Part shown: in pieces, positions 34,258-47,917 of the stretch
Layout: every line of letters starts with the position of its first letter
How positions within the stretch are numbered: the stretch's first letter is position 1
From: Larix kaempferi
Lineage: Eukaryota > Streptophyta > Pinopsida > Pinales > Pinaceae
Reading direction: 5' to 3'
DNA: 64,000 nt
NCBI GenBank assembly: GCA_027924585.1
Contig: BSBM01000440.1
Coordinates: forward strand, 11,501,501-11,565,500
The notes under the pieces: generated by a model
Told to the model about the DNA's origin: nothing
The model's database searches: none
Seen by the model: the letters and a program-made list of their open reading frames with translations, nothing else
Position numbers and translations under genes: made by a program

Positions 34258-37200
34258 TGTTATCACTCAACTTGTTGTTGTCCCAAAAGGTGATCCTATC
34301 CAGGATGGTAAAGGCGTTGGACAACTAAAGAGGTGACCCAAGGGATGCCACGATTCCCAATGCAATTGGGTGTCACGTTAACCGAGAAACTCTTCACTTT
34401 AGATCTAGACCAAGCAAGAGCAAGGGGGAGACCCCAGCCAACCAATGAAGGCTAGCGAACCTACTCAAGACCTCCTAGGGAAATGTGAAAGATGAAAAAT
34501 GAAGAGATCAAGAGTGGATAGATCTAGATCTAGAATTGATAAGTGGACCCAAGGAGTTAGGGCTTGGTTGAAGAGGCTTATGAGATTGACAAATGTTCAA
34601 CCAATGAAATATTAGGCCACTTAGGGGTTAAGATCAATAGATCTTGATAGATCTAATGCCAAGTGAAAAGACCCAAGTGGAGCCCACCCTTAAAATATGG
34701 AAAATGATCAAAATGGGACCCACAAGGTAAAGATCAAAGTTAAATGGCACTAGGGAGTTTGCTAATCAATGGATCTATAGATTTGAGAAGGAACAAGCAA
34801 TACCCACGATGTAGATCTAGCAAAAGCCCACCTACCCAACAAGTGCGACCTACCTTGGAGAGGCCCAGTGCCTTAGATGATGGGGTAAATGGAGTCGGAT
34901 GCCCACCAAACCTTAGATCCAAGGTTTATTAATTATTATCTAGGTGGGTTTTAATTATTAAGCCCAAGAACTTGCTAGATCTCACCGGATCTAAAAAAAT
35001 AAAAAAAGAGGGTTTTATGATATGAGGGTTTGAAGTGACCAATGGGTGAAATACATGAAAATGGATACATACCTTGTATATCTTACCTCAAATGCTTGTG
35101 GCTACCTTGTACATTGATGATCCTTGCATATAGTTACAATTCCAAGCTAGAACCAAGTGATTCCAAGCTAAACGTCCAAGCCCAAGGAGGAAAAACGTCC
35201 TACTTCAACTGTAAAACAAACTGTGTAACGTGAGATTTGATTCACAAGTAAGCAAGATCTAAGCATGGCATATCAAAAGAAGTAAATCAATGGACAAAGC
35301 ACAATTGAAAAACTCCCTTCAAGATGAAAACATCTTGCCCAAGGGGGGTGTGAGAAACCCCAACAATCTTCCCTTCAAGCAATTCGCACCCCTGCAACAA
35401 GTCAATTCGCCCTCCCTTTGTAACTGTCAAAATCACCTGTGAAAAGCAAAGATGTCTAAAGGAAAAGATGTATAATCATGTACACGAGCATCCCATCAAA
35501 GCAAAAGAAGCAGATCCACAAAAATAGTATTTTATTCCAGTATTTCCAGAGCCCCAAGGGTTCCTTTACAATAGGGGGTCTTTTCCTTAAATAGGAGGAG
35601 AGAGACCAAAACCCTAACCACTTTATGAATGAGTGGTTGAGATCAAAAGATAAAAATAATACAATCAACGGCTAAGATGAGCCGGTACAATATAACATGG
35701 ATCGCTCACATGAGGGGGGTGTGCTCACTTAAAGATGCCCTAGGGGGGTGCGCACCACATAAAAGTGACTAAAAGACAAGTGTGCCACATAAGATGACAA
35801 GGACAAGTGACTAGGAGCACATGGTGGGGCTAGGAAGCTTTATTATCCTTCACTAGCATCACCCCATGGCACAATAATATAACATTTGACTCAATAGCAT
35901 GTCCAAGTGAACAAATGATCAAATCCTGGCCCCCTCAACTGAGATAAGAATGCATCAAATGACAACCCAAAGACTGTGTGGACCCCACTGAATGCTGCAA
36001 GCTGATCTAGGAGTGGGATACATCATAGCTGACCTCTGAATAGACCTCATGCCAAAACCTTACCTCAATAGCCAAAATCGATTTCCTTGATGACCTTTTT
36101 ATTCCATTTTTATTCCACCTGAAAAACCATCAAAATGCCTGACACCCACTACTAGATGCCCAGGCACAAAATCGGACTGCGCCATCATGTCTGTAAAGGG
36201 GGTTATATGGTAATAACAAGTGGCTAGATCACCCCTCTCCTCTATAGCGCCATAGGCAAACAAGTAAGGTCAAGGCAACTGCTGGACAGGCCAATTCTGC
36301 ATGGCAAAACTGGCCAAAAGTGGAAATATGCCAGTATCATCTATGAGAGTGCATGAAACTGATAACTAAGTGTCTCAATAGACTCAGAAGGTCCAAATCT
36401 ACTAGAGATGAGTACCCATACACACTGTGGCAACCTGTAAGATCATCTATAGCCTCAACCATACCCGGACAATAATAATATGATGGTCTGGGAATAATAA
36501 TAATCAATAAAAAGGTTCATCAACCATCATCTGAAAAAGCCTACTGCTACAAGTGCAAATGGTTAAGACATGCTCGTTTAATCATTTTCATAGCAAGACT
36601 TAAAGCATTAAGCATCATTTCTCAGGCAGTTAATCAATAATATTATAAAGCATAATTTCAAATAATTATTTACTTTACAAAAGAACCTCAAGGATATACT
36701 CATTCTGTAGACATTATCAATCAACTAGCAAAGGCTGAAGGTGAAAAATACAAGGCTAGGACAAGGGGATGACTCAACTGACTCAAGACTGTAATACTTC
36801 GGATGAGGGAAAGGGAATACACACTTAAGCATGTGTCGGATAAAATATACACAGGGACTAGCAATGTCTCACAGATGGAATAAGTTGTTTAGAGAAGTGT
36901 TTATTCAACCTTGGCAAAAGACTACAAATCACATCATTTCATTTCATTTCCTTGGCCAACAGTCTTTGGATTTAGCATATATTTAACCACTGCTTTCATG
37001 AGGCCTATATAACCCTTTTGGGGATTTCACCTGTGCTTAGAAGCACAACTACTAAAGCTTTCATCCAAAGTGCTTTTTAGTTTCCACAATATTTCATTTG
37101 ACAACCCTTTTGGGGATTTCACCTGTGCTTAGAAGAACAACTACTCAAGCTTTCATCCAGGGTGTTTCTTTAGTTTCATTTGACAACCCTTTTGGGGATT

Positions 37201-38211
37201 TCACCTATGCTTAGAAGCACAACTACTAAAGCTTTCATCTAGAGTGTTTTAAGTTTCCAATTTATTCAATTTCACAACCCTTTTGGGGATCTTACATGTG
37301 TTTAGCATCACAACTACTCAAGCTTTCATCCAGGGTGTTTATTCATTTAAGTTTCCACAAATGATGGTAGTATAGTTTGCTATAGGTTTTAGCCACCACA
37401 ACTCAAGCAACTAGGGGGTCTTTCTACAATCAAGACCAAACATCGAGGCAACCGACTAGAGTGATCAAGGTATCAAATCCAACTCACCAAGGGGTAAGTT
37501 CTGTTGCCAACTCAGAGCCGAGACACAAACTAACAGGTATGTTATCCAACACAGAGCCAAAAGTGGGGAAGTCTTGCATATCACCGACTGAGGTGTAAGT
37601 CAGGGTAAAAAACAAAAAGTGGGAAAGATAACAGATGGATGGGGAAAGTGAAGGTGATGCCTAAGCTAGCAAGCCATAAAAGGTTGGAATGATCATGTCC
37701 ACACTCATAAGAGGGTAAAAACCAATGAGTATAAAACAAGAGCTTCTACATGCAAGTAATACAACCATTTAGATAATCAATAACAACCATATTCATTTTG
37801 TAAGATACACTACCAGATCATGATTACTATATACTAAGTCAAGCTATCAAAATGACCAAAAGAGCAAGATAATAAAACCAATGCACATCATATACTTGTT
37901 GGGCCATATACCTCTATCTGTTATCTGGATCACCTATAACCACCAAAACACTATTGTTGATACTCTGGGCACTGCACTACTCTGTATGGAATAAAAGGTC
38001 ATCTCGGTCATCAAACCTGAGGTCACGAGGCTCAGTCATGGCATAAGGTCTACTACATGTATGATCTAGGGTTTCTCTGATGTGTGAGTGATCATAAGTA
38101 ATACTGCTCATCATAGCTGATCTCACTGAAACTGAGTAAAGGCCAAGCTCAAAAATATATACTAAACTGCTCTGCAATCATGGTAGCCCGGTTACTATGG
38201 ATGTGATAACA
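34258..38211 (-). repeat. Gypsy 3' LTR, about 3.95 kb
   Basis: It starts TGTTATCAC and ends GTGATAACA on the plus strand, a perfect 9-bp inverted terminal repeat. Bases to 37722 align with 55485-59110. The last 489 bp have no partner in the window, so the 38211 end rests on the inverted terminus only; the adjacent minus-strand purine tract is weak. A TATTTAA box lies at about 35588-35594 (minus). Relative to the right LTR, 158 bp are absent at about 36531. Confidence 0.75.
37011..37346 (-). repeat. Four-unit tandem repeat in Gypsy 3' LTR
   Basis: AACCCTTTTGGGGATTTCAC starts units at 37011, 37103, 37185 and 37276, each followed by CTTAGAAGCACAACTAC and AGCTTTCATCCAGGGTG variants. The matching units in the other LTR start at 58399, 58491, 58573 and 58664 with the same spacing (92, 82, 91 bp). 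Confidence 0.92.
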
Positions 38212-38671
38212 TTTGGCTCCAGCTGGGACAAGTGCTCTAAGGGAGAGAGTGCTTGAGAACCTCAGAATCTATGGTCCCCAACACTAACTGCATCAATCTT
38301 CAATCCAACACCTAATTGTTTTGCTTCATCTTTAATTGTACCTATTCCTACACACATGGAAGCAAAATACCACGAGCAACATGTATGGAATAAAATAAAA
38401 TAAAATGCTGAAATGAAATTCTTATCTAAAGCAGAATATTAAATGCATGAAATGAAAGATACTAATCAAATCAACTAACCATGCTTTAAAGTTTTCGTAT
38501 TTTTTTATTTATGCACGAAATAGGGAAGCTTAGAAAGGAGCAAACTCAACTAACTCAAGGAGACTCGGGCAAAACTCAGCACTTAGGAAAAAGAAAAAGC
38601 ACTCAATACCTACTGCTCAAGCGAGCTTATTCAAAACCCTACCTACTCTAAACAGGCAAGATGAGTCCAAA

Positions 38672-40642
38672 TCAAGTCAAGTTGGGGATATAATCCCTCA
38701 ACTCTCTCTGGTTGATAGGTAGCATGATCTGTTGCCCACTCCCAATAGTGAGGAAACACATATCATCAATACAACGCTCAACAGTAAGTGGTCCAACCCA
38801 TATATCATCAAATCCCTTGGATCGTATGTAAAGTATATGATTAGGCACTATGACCTTATCAGCGTTAGAAAACTTACGACAATTAACAGAATCAGGGATT
38901 ACTTAAACATTGCGGACAGGAATGGGATGGATATCAGCTCGGGTTCGCGGTTGAGGTGTAACTATCCTCGAGTTCCTATTAGGAGGAACTGCATCAAATC
39001 TGGGAGGTCCAGCTTCGAAAGAAATGGCTACCCTACCAATAAGGACGTACTGAATCACTCTTCTCCTTTCAAGCTCTTCTCTTTGTGGGTGAATAATATA
39101 CTTGGGAGTCTCTCCCACAGTCCAAAATTCTCTAACAACTACTTCTTCATCCTCATTATCCATCGGAGAGGGTATGTTATGATTCTCACTGTTCCTACTA
39201 CTACCTTCTCTAGATGGGATGGGAACAACCACATTTTCCAGGATTGCAAGATGATTAGTGGGAAAAGATGACTGATTCAAAACTGCTCTTTGAGAACTCT
39301 GAGCTCCAGACTCTAAAGGTGTTGGTGAAGGAGTAGGAATGTGAGACGACTCATTAGGATGCATACTTTCTTCACCATTAGGTATCTCTCGGGGCAAAAG
39401 AAAACTAGGGATGTTCCTTAGCAACGGATATCTGGATGACAACTCACCCTCACTGGTTGTAATAGTGACATGGGGTTCTTCTTGAAACATAGCAAGGTTG
39501 TTCAATGAGAACTCCCCTTCAGGAGCATCATGTATCAAAGCATGTTCTTGCCAACTCATAGAATTATCATTAACTTGCCTTGAACACACCATCTTCTAAG
39601 GACATATGAGATAAATGATCAGGAACATCGAAATAGTGATCCTCATTTGGTTCTTCATCAATTCCCAATGCAGGAGAAAGATGTGTATCTTCAATGTGAT
39701 TTGTCCTAGGAAGAATGTGGTTGAGCCCTTGTCTTTCCCTTTCTACATTATGATTAACCAATGCAAGCCATTCAGTAATCGTTCTAGGTATATGCTCATC
39801 CCTTCTTATTTGATATAAATTTGTCTCAGAGTTATTAGCTTCAGTGATGGGCTCAGGTTGGTCATATTATGGCTCAACATCACCAAGTTGGTTTAGAGCT
39901 TGAATTTCTTCAGACACTTCCCTACAATGCATTTCAAGATTTGTTTCTCGAGCAAAACTAGCTCTCACACTTTCCTCCTCATAAGAGTCATCGTCTCCAA
40001 AAGATCTCCAAATCTCTTCTCTTCCAGTACAATAATCCTCACTTTGGCTACCCATAACCATAAAAATGCCCTCAGGCAATAATTCACCCTCTCCATAAGT
40101 GTTCCTCACACCATCCTCATAACTTTCAAGATGACCATCATAAAATGGCTCCCGATAAATTGTAACTAATGACCCATCAAAGTTAGGAATAGTAGCATAT
40201 GATAAATCCATTTGAAGATGACCCCCAAGTCCAGTAGACTACTTTCTACACAAAAGCATTTCGTAGACCAGGGGTAGATCTATGAATACTATCTCCATAA
40301 GCATGGATATATAGGGGCATAAAAACAGATCAGCTCTCAAGTTCTTGATCAAGCCAAAGACTTGCACTGGTCTTGAGTCTATTCCGCACACATTCCTGTA
40401 AGTCCTACTTATTTTTAATCCCATGGATTCTATAACTTGTAATGGCATGACATTCATGGAAGCTCCAGAGTCCAACATACAATTGTGAAGAAGGAGGTCA
40501 CCTACGTGGAGTGTAAGATAAAATGGTTGGTGACCACCGTTCTTCCTCTCATATAAGGTTGTCTGGATGTTGATGGGAGGATCTTCCTCATCTTCAACCA
40601 TGTCACTAGGTGCCAAGTCTGGAAGAGGTCAATCCTCATCAT
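38672..40642 (-). pseudogene. Gypsy protease and unknown C-terminal region
   Basis: The minus-strand frame continues from the gag part across the nested insertion. It encodes an aspartic protease (MLDSGASMNVMP; catalytic DSG near 40470), then LGGHLQMDLSYATIP, the usual link between protease and RT in plant Gypsy elements. RT does not follow. Instead about 500 residues of acidic, Ser/Pro/Glu-rich sequence run to TGA at 38672-38674. The last 60 residues (WVGPLTVE, LPINQRELRDYIP) resemble the GPY/F tail of Gypsy integrases. Stops occur after CRK (a TGG-to-TAG type change), after VEP and after RNV (both CAA-to-TAA type), and one frameshift near 39600. The acidic part matches no family I know. Confidence 0.75.
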
Positions 40643-40647
40643 GCCTG

Positions 40648-42450
40648 TGTTGAACATAATGGCTCATTGAGAGGGGGGGTGAATCAGTGAGCTTACACTT
40701 TAATCAATTTCAACTTTCAATCACAATCTCATATTCTCATTCACCCATTTACTTCAATATCATATTCATCAATAACCTAAATCATTAGTCATTCATCAAG
40801 TAAAACACATAATCACCAACTCATTGCACAAGAGACACAAGATCTAGTTGTAATCCTTTTGTATTTGTTTCAAATGGCTGCAACCATGAGGCAATTCAGC
40901 ACCTACTGAAATAGAAGCACCAACTCCAAATCCAAGACACTGCTTGGTCTTTTTCTTAGATCCTACTAATAAAAATAATTACAAGACCCTGTTTGTATTA
41001 ACAAGTACATTTCATTACAAGACCCTGCTTGTAAATTATATGTACATATACATTACATCCCATCAATTGCACATCATCATTATCTACATCATTTTCACCT
41101 GATATCTCTGTCTATAACATCATTCTGATTATCTTAACTGTCATAACCCAAGCAAGCATTATGTCCCTGTTACATCATCAAACTGTTCACATGCACATGT
41201 CTTTGTCTTCAAGCTGAGCATTCATCTTTATCTTCATCACATAAATATCAGCAGTCTGTCCAGCTTCAAGTCTTTGTACTGTTCACTTGCACATCAAGTA
41301 TTTACACTGTCTGTTCATTTTATTCAGCATTAGCTAACCCCAGTAAACAATGATAAAAAGAATTTATATCTTCATTCTATCCTTCAACCTCCTGCCAGCA
41401 TCATGTCTCCATAAACACTATAGACATGTCTTCATGCAACCCAGATATAAAAGAGAAACCAAAAATTTCAGTGTTGTTGTTGTTGCTACTCTTGCTCCTT
41501 ACCACCGAACTGTCCTCATCCTCACTGTCCCCCGAAATCAGCACTCACTCAACCATCCGAAAATCTTCTGCACGCCTACTCTATTCATCCAACGAATTCA
41601 TCTTTATTTATAGTTGATTTGTCCATGAATTTAGGGGCCGACTTGTCCAACAAATAATATTTATAAATTTCTTTTTCATAATACGTGGAGGCCAACTTGT
41701 TAATGGTTTTATCAATTGATATTTTTGTTTCCACGAATTCATCATCGATTATATATTCATATTTTTGGATTCCATAAAAACCTCATCAAAGTATATCTTT
41801 GATCTTCTTCCCACATCACGTGGTCTTTATGCCTTCACAAAGATGCCCACAAAAGAGTCTTTGGCATGCCTTCGAGTTGCCCGCAGTAGACCATCTGGAG
41901 AAGCCCGCATTGTCTCTTTTTATGCCCGCAATGGCTTCCATCTGGCCCGCAGCTGGTCTTCATGGCCTCAAGGAAGATGCCCACAGGGATGGTTGTTTAG
42001 GTGCACGTAGCTCTCTTTTCCCATGCCTGCAGCTCACACAAAGATGCCCACAACATGCTTAGTTATCATTATGCCCACAGCCATGCAGCCATCTTGTCTA
42101 TCATTGTTTGTCTTTGTCCAAGTCCTTGTCCATCCATGACCTTGTTTCAGACCATGTCATCATTGTCTCTTTTGCCATTTGTCTTCACGCTTGCTTGCTT
42201 TCCCAATTCATCTTCAAATGTGCCTTAACCTTTATGCCATCCACATCATTTTCAAATGACCACAGTATGGGTCATTTGACTCATTAGGTTCCAATGGGTC
42301 CAATACCCACATCTAATGTCCTTGTCTCATGTTCTTTCTCCATCATGATCAAGCCATCAACTTCATGCCAAGTCACCATGTTGCTTCATGTCATCAATCA
42401 TGCTTAACCTTTGTCATTAATGTTGTCATCAATGACAATCCTATTCATCA
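40648..42450 (-). repeat. Pol-less element 3' LTR
   Basis: TGTTGAACATAATGG...CTATTCATCA on the plus strand, paired with 51838-53634. It contains a purine-rich GAGAGGGGGGG run near its plus-strand start. Between 41843 and 42080 there are nine TGCCCGCAG/TGCCCACA-type words, kept in the other LTR. Open frames of 75-87 codons over this cluster are shared by both copies only because they are LTRs; they do not look like genes. Confidence 0.93.
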
Positions 42451-42464
42451 ATCTCCCCCTTTGT
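42451..42464 (-). other. Pol-less element polypurine tract
   Basis: The minus strand reads ACAAAGGGGGAGAT directly before the 3' LTR. Confidence 0.85.
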
Positions 42465-42956
42465 CATTGATGGCAACCGATCTTTCTCTCCCCCTTTGAC
42501 ATTAATGACAAAGGATCAATGAGCCATTAAAGGGTTCACAATGCCAAAAAAAATAAAAAAAATCTTTGAATGCTTTCATAAGATTATTTTCTGAGTTTGA
42601 TCTTCCATGGATTGCCTGCTCCCCCTAACAAACTAAGCTCAAGTTGCTCACTGAGCTTACCATTTTCAAATTTCTCATAAATGCTCCCCCTTGCATGCTG
42701 CTTGTAATATCCCAAATTTTGACTAATTATGTTTATGTTATATATTGGGGGTAAGTCCTGATGCATATGAATTATTGATGATATACTTATATTTGGGCAT
42801 GGACCCTGACTGATGCAGATTACTTGTTATGATATTGGATAGAAACCCTATTATACTAAGAGGATCTTTGTTATATATACTGTGCAGAGTTCCGGTATGC
42901 ATGACGAACTTTTGATGATGTGTTGAACGTAGGCTCTGGAGCACATGGATGACCTA

Positions 42957-43165
42957 TGTGCTGGGCGTAAGCCCCGATGTACATGGATGCCCTATGTGCT
43001 AGGCGTAAGCCCCAATGTACAAGGATGCCCTATGTGCTGGGTGTAAGCCCCGATGTACAAGGATGCCCTATGTGTTGGGCGTAAGCCCCGAGGTACATAG
43101 ATGATGTTTATTATGTGTTGGGCGTAAGCCCCGAGGTACATAGAGTGTTGGGCATAAGCCCTGGA
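42957..43165. repeat. About 41-bp minisatellite in element B
   Basis: Five to six units each contain GGGCGTAAGCCCCGATGTAC plus AAGGATGCCCTATGTGCT. In element A the corresponding place (15540-15630) has only about two to three degenerate units. Confidence 0.9.
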
Positions 43166-44900
43166 GCACTCCAAGCTTGATAAACGAATGCTGGATCCGA
43201 GGCCACTTAAATATTTTAGATGTGCCTCACAACCACATTCTAGCACTAGTGTTGAGCGGAGACTCTGGAATTGCACTAGCGTAACGCCCATGTGAGGGTG
43301 TTGAGTTAAAAGGCTCTGAAGAGCACTCAGGGTTACTAGATCTCAAGTGTTGAGTCAAAGGACACTGAATAGCACTTCTATGTTGCATCACAATTATTCA
43401 AAATGACTAAATGAATCTTCTTCTATCTATCATCAAGTACTGCGGGAACTACCATGTTAAACGAGGGAATCCGACATGCAAAGAGAGAGACTAGAGGTGC
43501 CTAACCAAGACTACCAAGACCGTCCAAAGAATTGGACTTTGTCCTAAAAAGATAAAGAAAGAAGTATCAGGTGAAGATACATAATTAAATAAGAGTAATT
43601 ACTACCACTTAAAGCATGAACTGACTAATAGTAGTCTTCTATGATTTACATGCATAAAGGCCTCAAGGCTATTATTATTATTATTAAGAGCTTTAATAGT
43701 GATGTTGTCATTATTTATTTATGAAATATATTTATTATGCATTATTTAATATTATTAATGATGGACTAATAGTTAAGAGAAATACAATTATTGTTATTAT
43801 AATTATTGTCATTATAATTATTATGGAGAAGCTTAAATCAAAATCACTTATAGTTAAACAATTGGAAAAGTCCTAATTCAAAGGGGCTAGATATTTATAA
43901 TATCTTTTAATAAATTAATTTATTTAATTTAAAGAAAACTAATTATCTCAACAGTCCTAATTCAAGACTCCCCTACTTAAAGAGGGCAGATCCCAAGTTG
44001 GAGGATCATCTTTTTATATAATTCTCTTATGAAACAAAAGAGAACCTCTCTGCTCCAAGAAGTGAAGCATTCCCACATCAATTTCCAGATCTTAATCAGC
44101 TATGAACCTAGGACCTCTATCTCTCAGTTTGCATGTCAGAACCAGCTCGGGGGGATCCATACTGAACCAGGAACGATTGTAGGATCATGGTTGGGAGGAA
44201 CGTGGTAGTCCCAAAGTTATCTGGTTCCAGGATCAATTGTCAGGTCAGTTAAAAGTTCAGCAGTTTTCCACTAATTACTTGACTGAGTGTGCAGGTCATT
44301 ACAGTCAGGAGCAAGCTACAGAAATAAGCAGGTATGCAAAACTTACAAGACCTTCAAACAAATTATTTTCAGAATTTAAATTTATGTCAATATTGTTCTC
44401 ATTATTAGTATTAATTCAAGATTCTGCCCAGAATCCAGTGGTGTTGTCTAGCAGGTCTAGCCCAGCTAGCCTTTGCTAGCCAAACGTATTTTTACTTTCT
44501 AAAGTTAGGGTTATCACTAAATATTGTTTTTAAGTAGTTGTTCCTATTTCTTTTTTTTTCTCACATGTCCATTAAATTCTTTTAGAAACGAAAAGTATTA
44601 TCTTAGCTACTGCAGATCAACCTTTATTTTTAGACTAGGCATCGAAACTTCATCTACACCATTCAAAACGTTTTACAACAACGTTACACAAACATCTCTA
44701 GCCAAAACTTACAGAAAAATGCATTCTACAGGCTTCACGATTTATAAACGTATCATACAACATTTTAATCTTATACCAAACAGTTCAACGATTTCATGAG
44801 AAACACGCAAACAGACTTTTCCAGGTAGCATGATTCCAACAGACCATTAAGTTTAGGCCTTATATTAACCATCCTACGCTATATATCCAAGTTAGGTGTC

Positions 44901-45290
44901 GATATCACTTCTCATTCAGGACCCACAGTAAAACATGAAATCCCAACACAATTTAAATACAAATCTTTCAAAACAAAAAGACACGGGTTTAGGAGTCGAA
45001 CCCCATTACTCTTCCTTCGCCAAAAGACATCAACGCAGGGTTAAGTTACAGACCATACGTTTACAAACTAGCAATTGGAGGAAGGCATCTACGGATATCA
45101 CTTCTCATTCAGGACCCACGGCAAAACATGAAATCCCAACACAATTTAAATACAAATCTTTCAAATGCACAAAATGACACAGGTTCAGGAGTTGAACCCC
45201 ATTACTCTTCCTTCACCAAAAGGCATCAACGCAGGGTTAAGTTACAGACCATACGTTTACGAACTAGCAATTGGAGGAAGGCATCTACGT
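44901..45290. repeat. 193-bp tandem duplication in element B
   Basis: GATATCACTTCTCATTCAGG begins two adjacent copies at 44901 and 45094, each running to GGAAGGCATCTACG. The copies differ at only a few positions, so the duplication is recent relative to the element. Confidence 0.92.
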
Positions 45291-47194
45291 TGTTTAGGCG
45301 AATCTGAAGAAGTCAACAGTTTAAGAAAATTTCACCTATAGCCATGCTTACAGAATGCCCACCTAGGCGTTACCTGTGCTTATTCTATAAGTCGCTACAG
45401 AAGGACCCAACACTTAATTCATTTAACGCAGGCATCAACGAATGAAAACCACAATTTCTTAAACCCTAGCTACATCTCAGAAGTAGAGGCATATGAAACC
45501 CATCAGAGTTCATTTAATTTGCACAAACGAAGCCATAAATCACACAGAGCCACCATAGAATTAGAAATCGATTTAAGCAATACAGGACTCAACGGATAAG
45601 CCACATATCGATGAACAATAGCTACATAAAAAGAAACGCTGGAGTCTTCGTTCCTCATACCCAAAATAAAACGTTTTAAATCACCATGCAATGTACAGAG
45701 ATGCATCCTCTGTGTAAAACCCAGCTCCATAACAGATCACAAATATTATTACGTTTATGCCAACAAGGGCTTTCAAAACCAGACCTCGAATACTTTAGTC
45801 ACAGCATCTAAAACAAATATTACCATGAGCTTTAGCTTCATGAGAATTACTTAGGAGCCACATCCTCGAATATTACCTCCATTTACACAGTCCAGCCAAA
45901 AAGGCGACTTGCAGAAAGCCAAAAAAAAGGGACTCTGCATTGTTCCATCAAAACCCAAAACGAAACATACACCACCAGGGGTGCGAGAAGCAAAAGTAAG
46001 TTGGATGGAAGCTGGACTTACCACTATCACACGACTACAATGATGGAAATCCTGGACACCACACAATAACCCACGCCACGGTCATTACTACCTGCCAATA
46101 CAAAACAAGCAACCATAAGTGAAAACCCTGATACATATGCACAAAGGAAATCGAAAACTTCATAGATCAGTAGGCGATTGTGCTTTCATACCTAAGCAGG
46201 GTAAGGGCATCTCTACGCCACCAACTAAACTAAAAACGCCACGGTGCACTGACCATGAGCGTAGCTCAGGTCAAGGCACGAAGCCACCTCCAGGAAACAA
46301 TGAAGTGCAGTCTAAACTAAACTGAAAACGCAGAACCTTGGACATAGGGAAAACCCCAACTCGTGAACCCTTGTTCCAGCCTATCACCCACTACAGTAAA
46401 GTGCCATTAAAGCTGCATCAAACTCAGCGCTAGTGGAGGTTAAATTTCCCATACAAGCCTACGGTTCGCGTTGTGTGGTTCAACAACGAGATGGCATGGT
46501 AATACAAGTATTGATCAATATCTCATCACCATAGGACTTTACACCATCACTCATTACTTTAGAACTTTGGTAATTATCTCCTAGTCTACCCACTTAGGTC
46601 ACGACCTTCTTGGTTGGCCTCCACCTTGTAAACATGATCTTGGTGGAATCGTGGATAGACCCTTAGGATGGAGTTTACTCAAGGTAGATACCTGCAAAGG
46701 ACAAACATAATATATATTAGCAAAAATGCTAAGTAAGTCCAGAAACATCCAAGAGTACTCTTACCTCTCGACAACCCTGTCAGAGTATGTTCCCTCTCCT
46801 TGATTGTCACATGTCCCACCATGGACTCAAAATCTCATCAACAAAGGCCATATTACCTAAAGGTGCCATTCAGACATTCATAATACATTCACATGATTTC
46901 ATCAAAACAGTATGAAAGAATTGCTATTTCAGTTACACCGGCAATTGTAAACTCATAACTAGGATACATCATTATTTAATTCCACATTGTTTTCCGTAGG
47001 GTTGAAAATGTAAAAAGAGCTAGGGAGACCATGACTGTTTAGGAATGGTAGACTTTCTTTTATCTATAGTAAGCATTTACATATTTTCCCAGTATTAGAA
47101 TTAACTTGCGACTATTTTATTCTTAATCAACATCTAGTACAGGGACGGAAAAGATTTTAAATTTTTGCTTTTTTTTTGGGGACATTACACTGCT

Positions 47195-47917
47195 TCAACC
47201 TTCATCAAGGCTTTGTCTAAGAAAAAATTTATAAAAATGTAAGCATGCATCATCATCATAATTCAAGCTTATAATGTGTCCACTGGCTTGTCATTAATTA
47301 ACCATCTGCTCATTATTATGTCATCAACCCGTCACTATCAAATTGCTTTTGTTGTGGCTATTGAAGTCATGTGCATGTGATCACTGTGTTGCTGATAACA
47401 TATGTTTGTTGTGCAAGATCATCATTGTCATGTCGATCAAGGATGCCACTATCAATGGCTGTCACTGTCATCACTCAAGTGTGTCAAAATGTCAAGCTTC
47501 ATGTTTCAATTCAAGTCACTGTAATATACTACTATAGACTTCCTTCATATGCCTTAGTAAATCTTCAATCTTTTCATATGTTAGGCCTGCATCAACTCTC
47601 AACTACTTCAATAATTTATCACTGTCAAAGTCAAAAATCTGCTCATGCTTATCATGCCAAGATATCAAAGGTCTACTCAACTCATCAAAATATGCTTGTA
47701 TCAACTTTTGTGAATGCTAATAGTCTGAATTCTGATCAACTTAATCATTGTCTAGCCCGAATTTTTGCTTACTGTGGCCCTACTGTACAACCTGAAATCT
47801 GAGGTCTGATTTTTCTTGCTTAACTGCCACACCCGAATTCAGAGATACAAAAGATTAGAGCAAGATTGGTGTCCACGGAACTGTATAGCATTCTTCAGGC
47901 TTCAATTCAATTTTATT
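47195..47917 (-). other. Pol-less element, 3' non-coding interior
   Basis: Between solo LTR B and the coiled-coil part of gag. Short frames on the plus strand (47343-47802) show no family motif. In the element's orientation this is downstream of gag, where pol would be expected, but no pol sequence is present. Confidence 0.5.

Larger units (their letters stand above)
42703..47189. mobile_element. Solo-LTR-like element B, 4.5 kb, TSD CTGCT
   Basis: Second copy of the family of element A. It starts TGTAATATCCC, ends GGGACATTACA, and is flanked by exact CTGCT (42698-42702 and 47190-47194). No coding region or internal primer site is seen. Compared with A it carries more GGGCGTAAGCCCC repeats (42957-43165) and a 193-bp tandem duplication (44901-45290), which account for most of its extra 258 bp. 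Shared segments such as CAGTTTGCATGTCAGAACCA and AGATGTGCCTCACAACCAC confirm the family. Confidence 0.87.

Noticed and set aside
34744-34932. Open frame present in both 34744-34932 and 55904-56158
   Set aside because: It is conserved only because both copies are the two LTRs of one Gypsy element; the frame has no domain and starts/stops differ.
41765-42062. Overlapping 81-87 codon frames, nearly identical at 52978-53275
   Set aside because: They lie within LTR copies over the TGCCCGCA repeats; similarity reflects LTR identity, not protein conservation.
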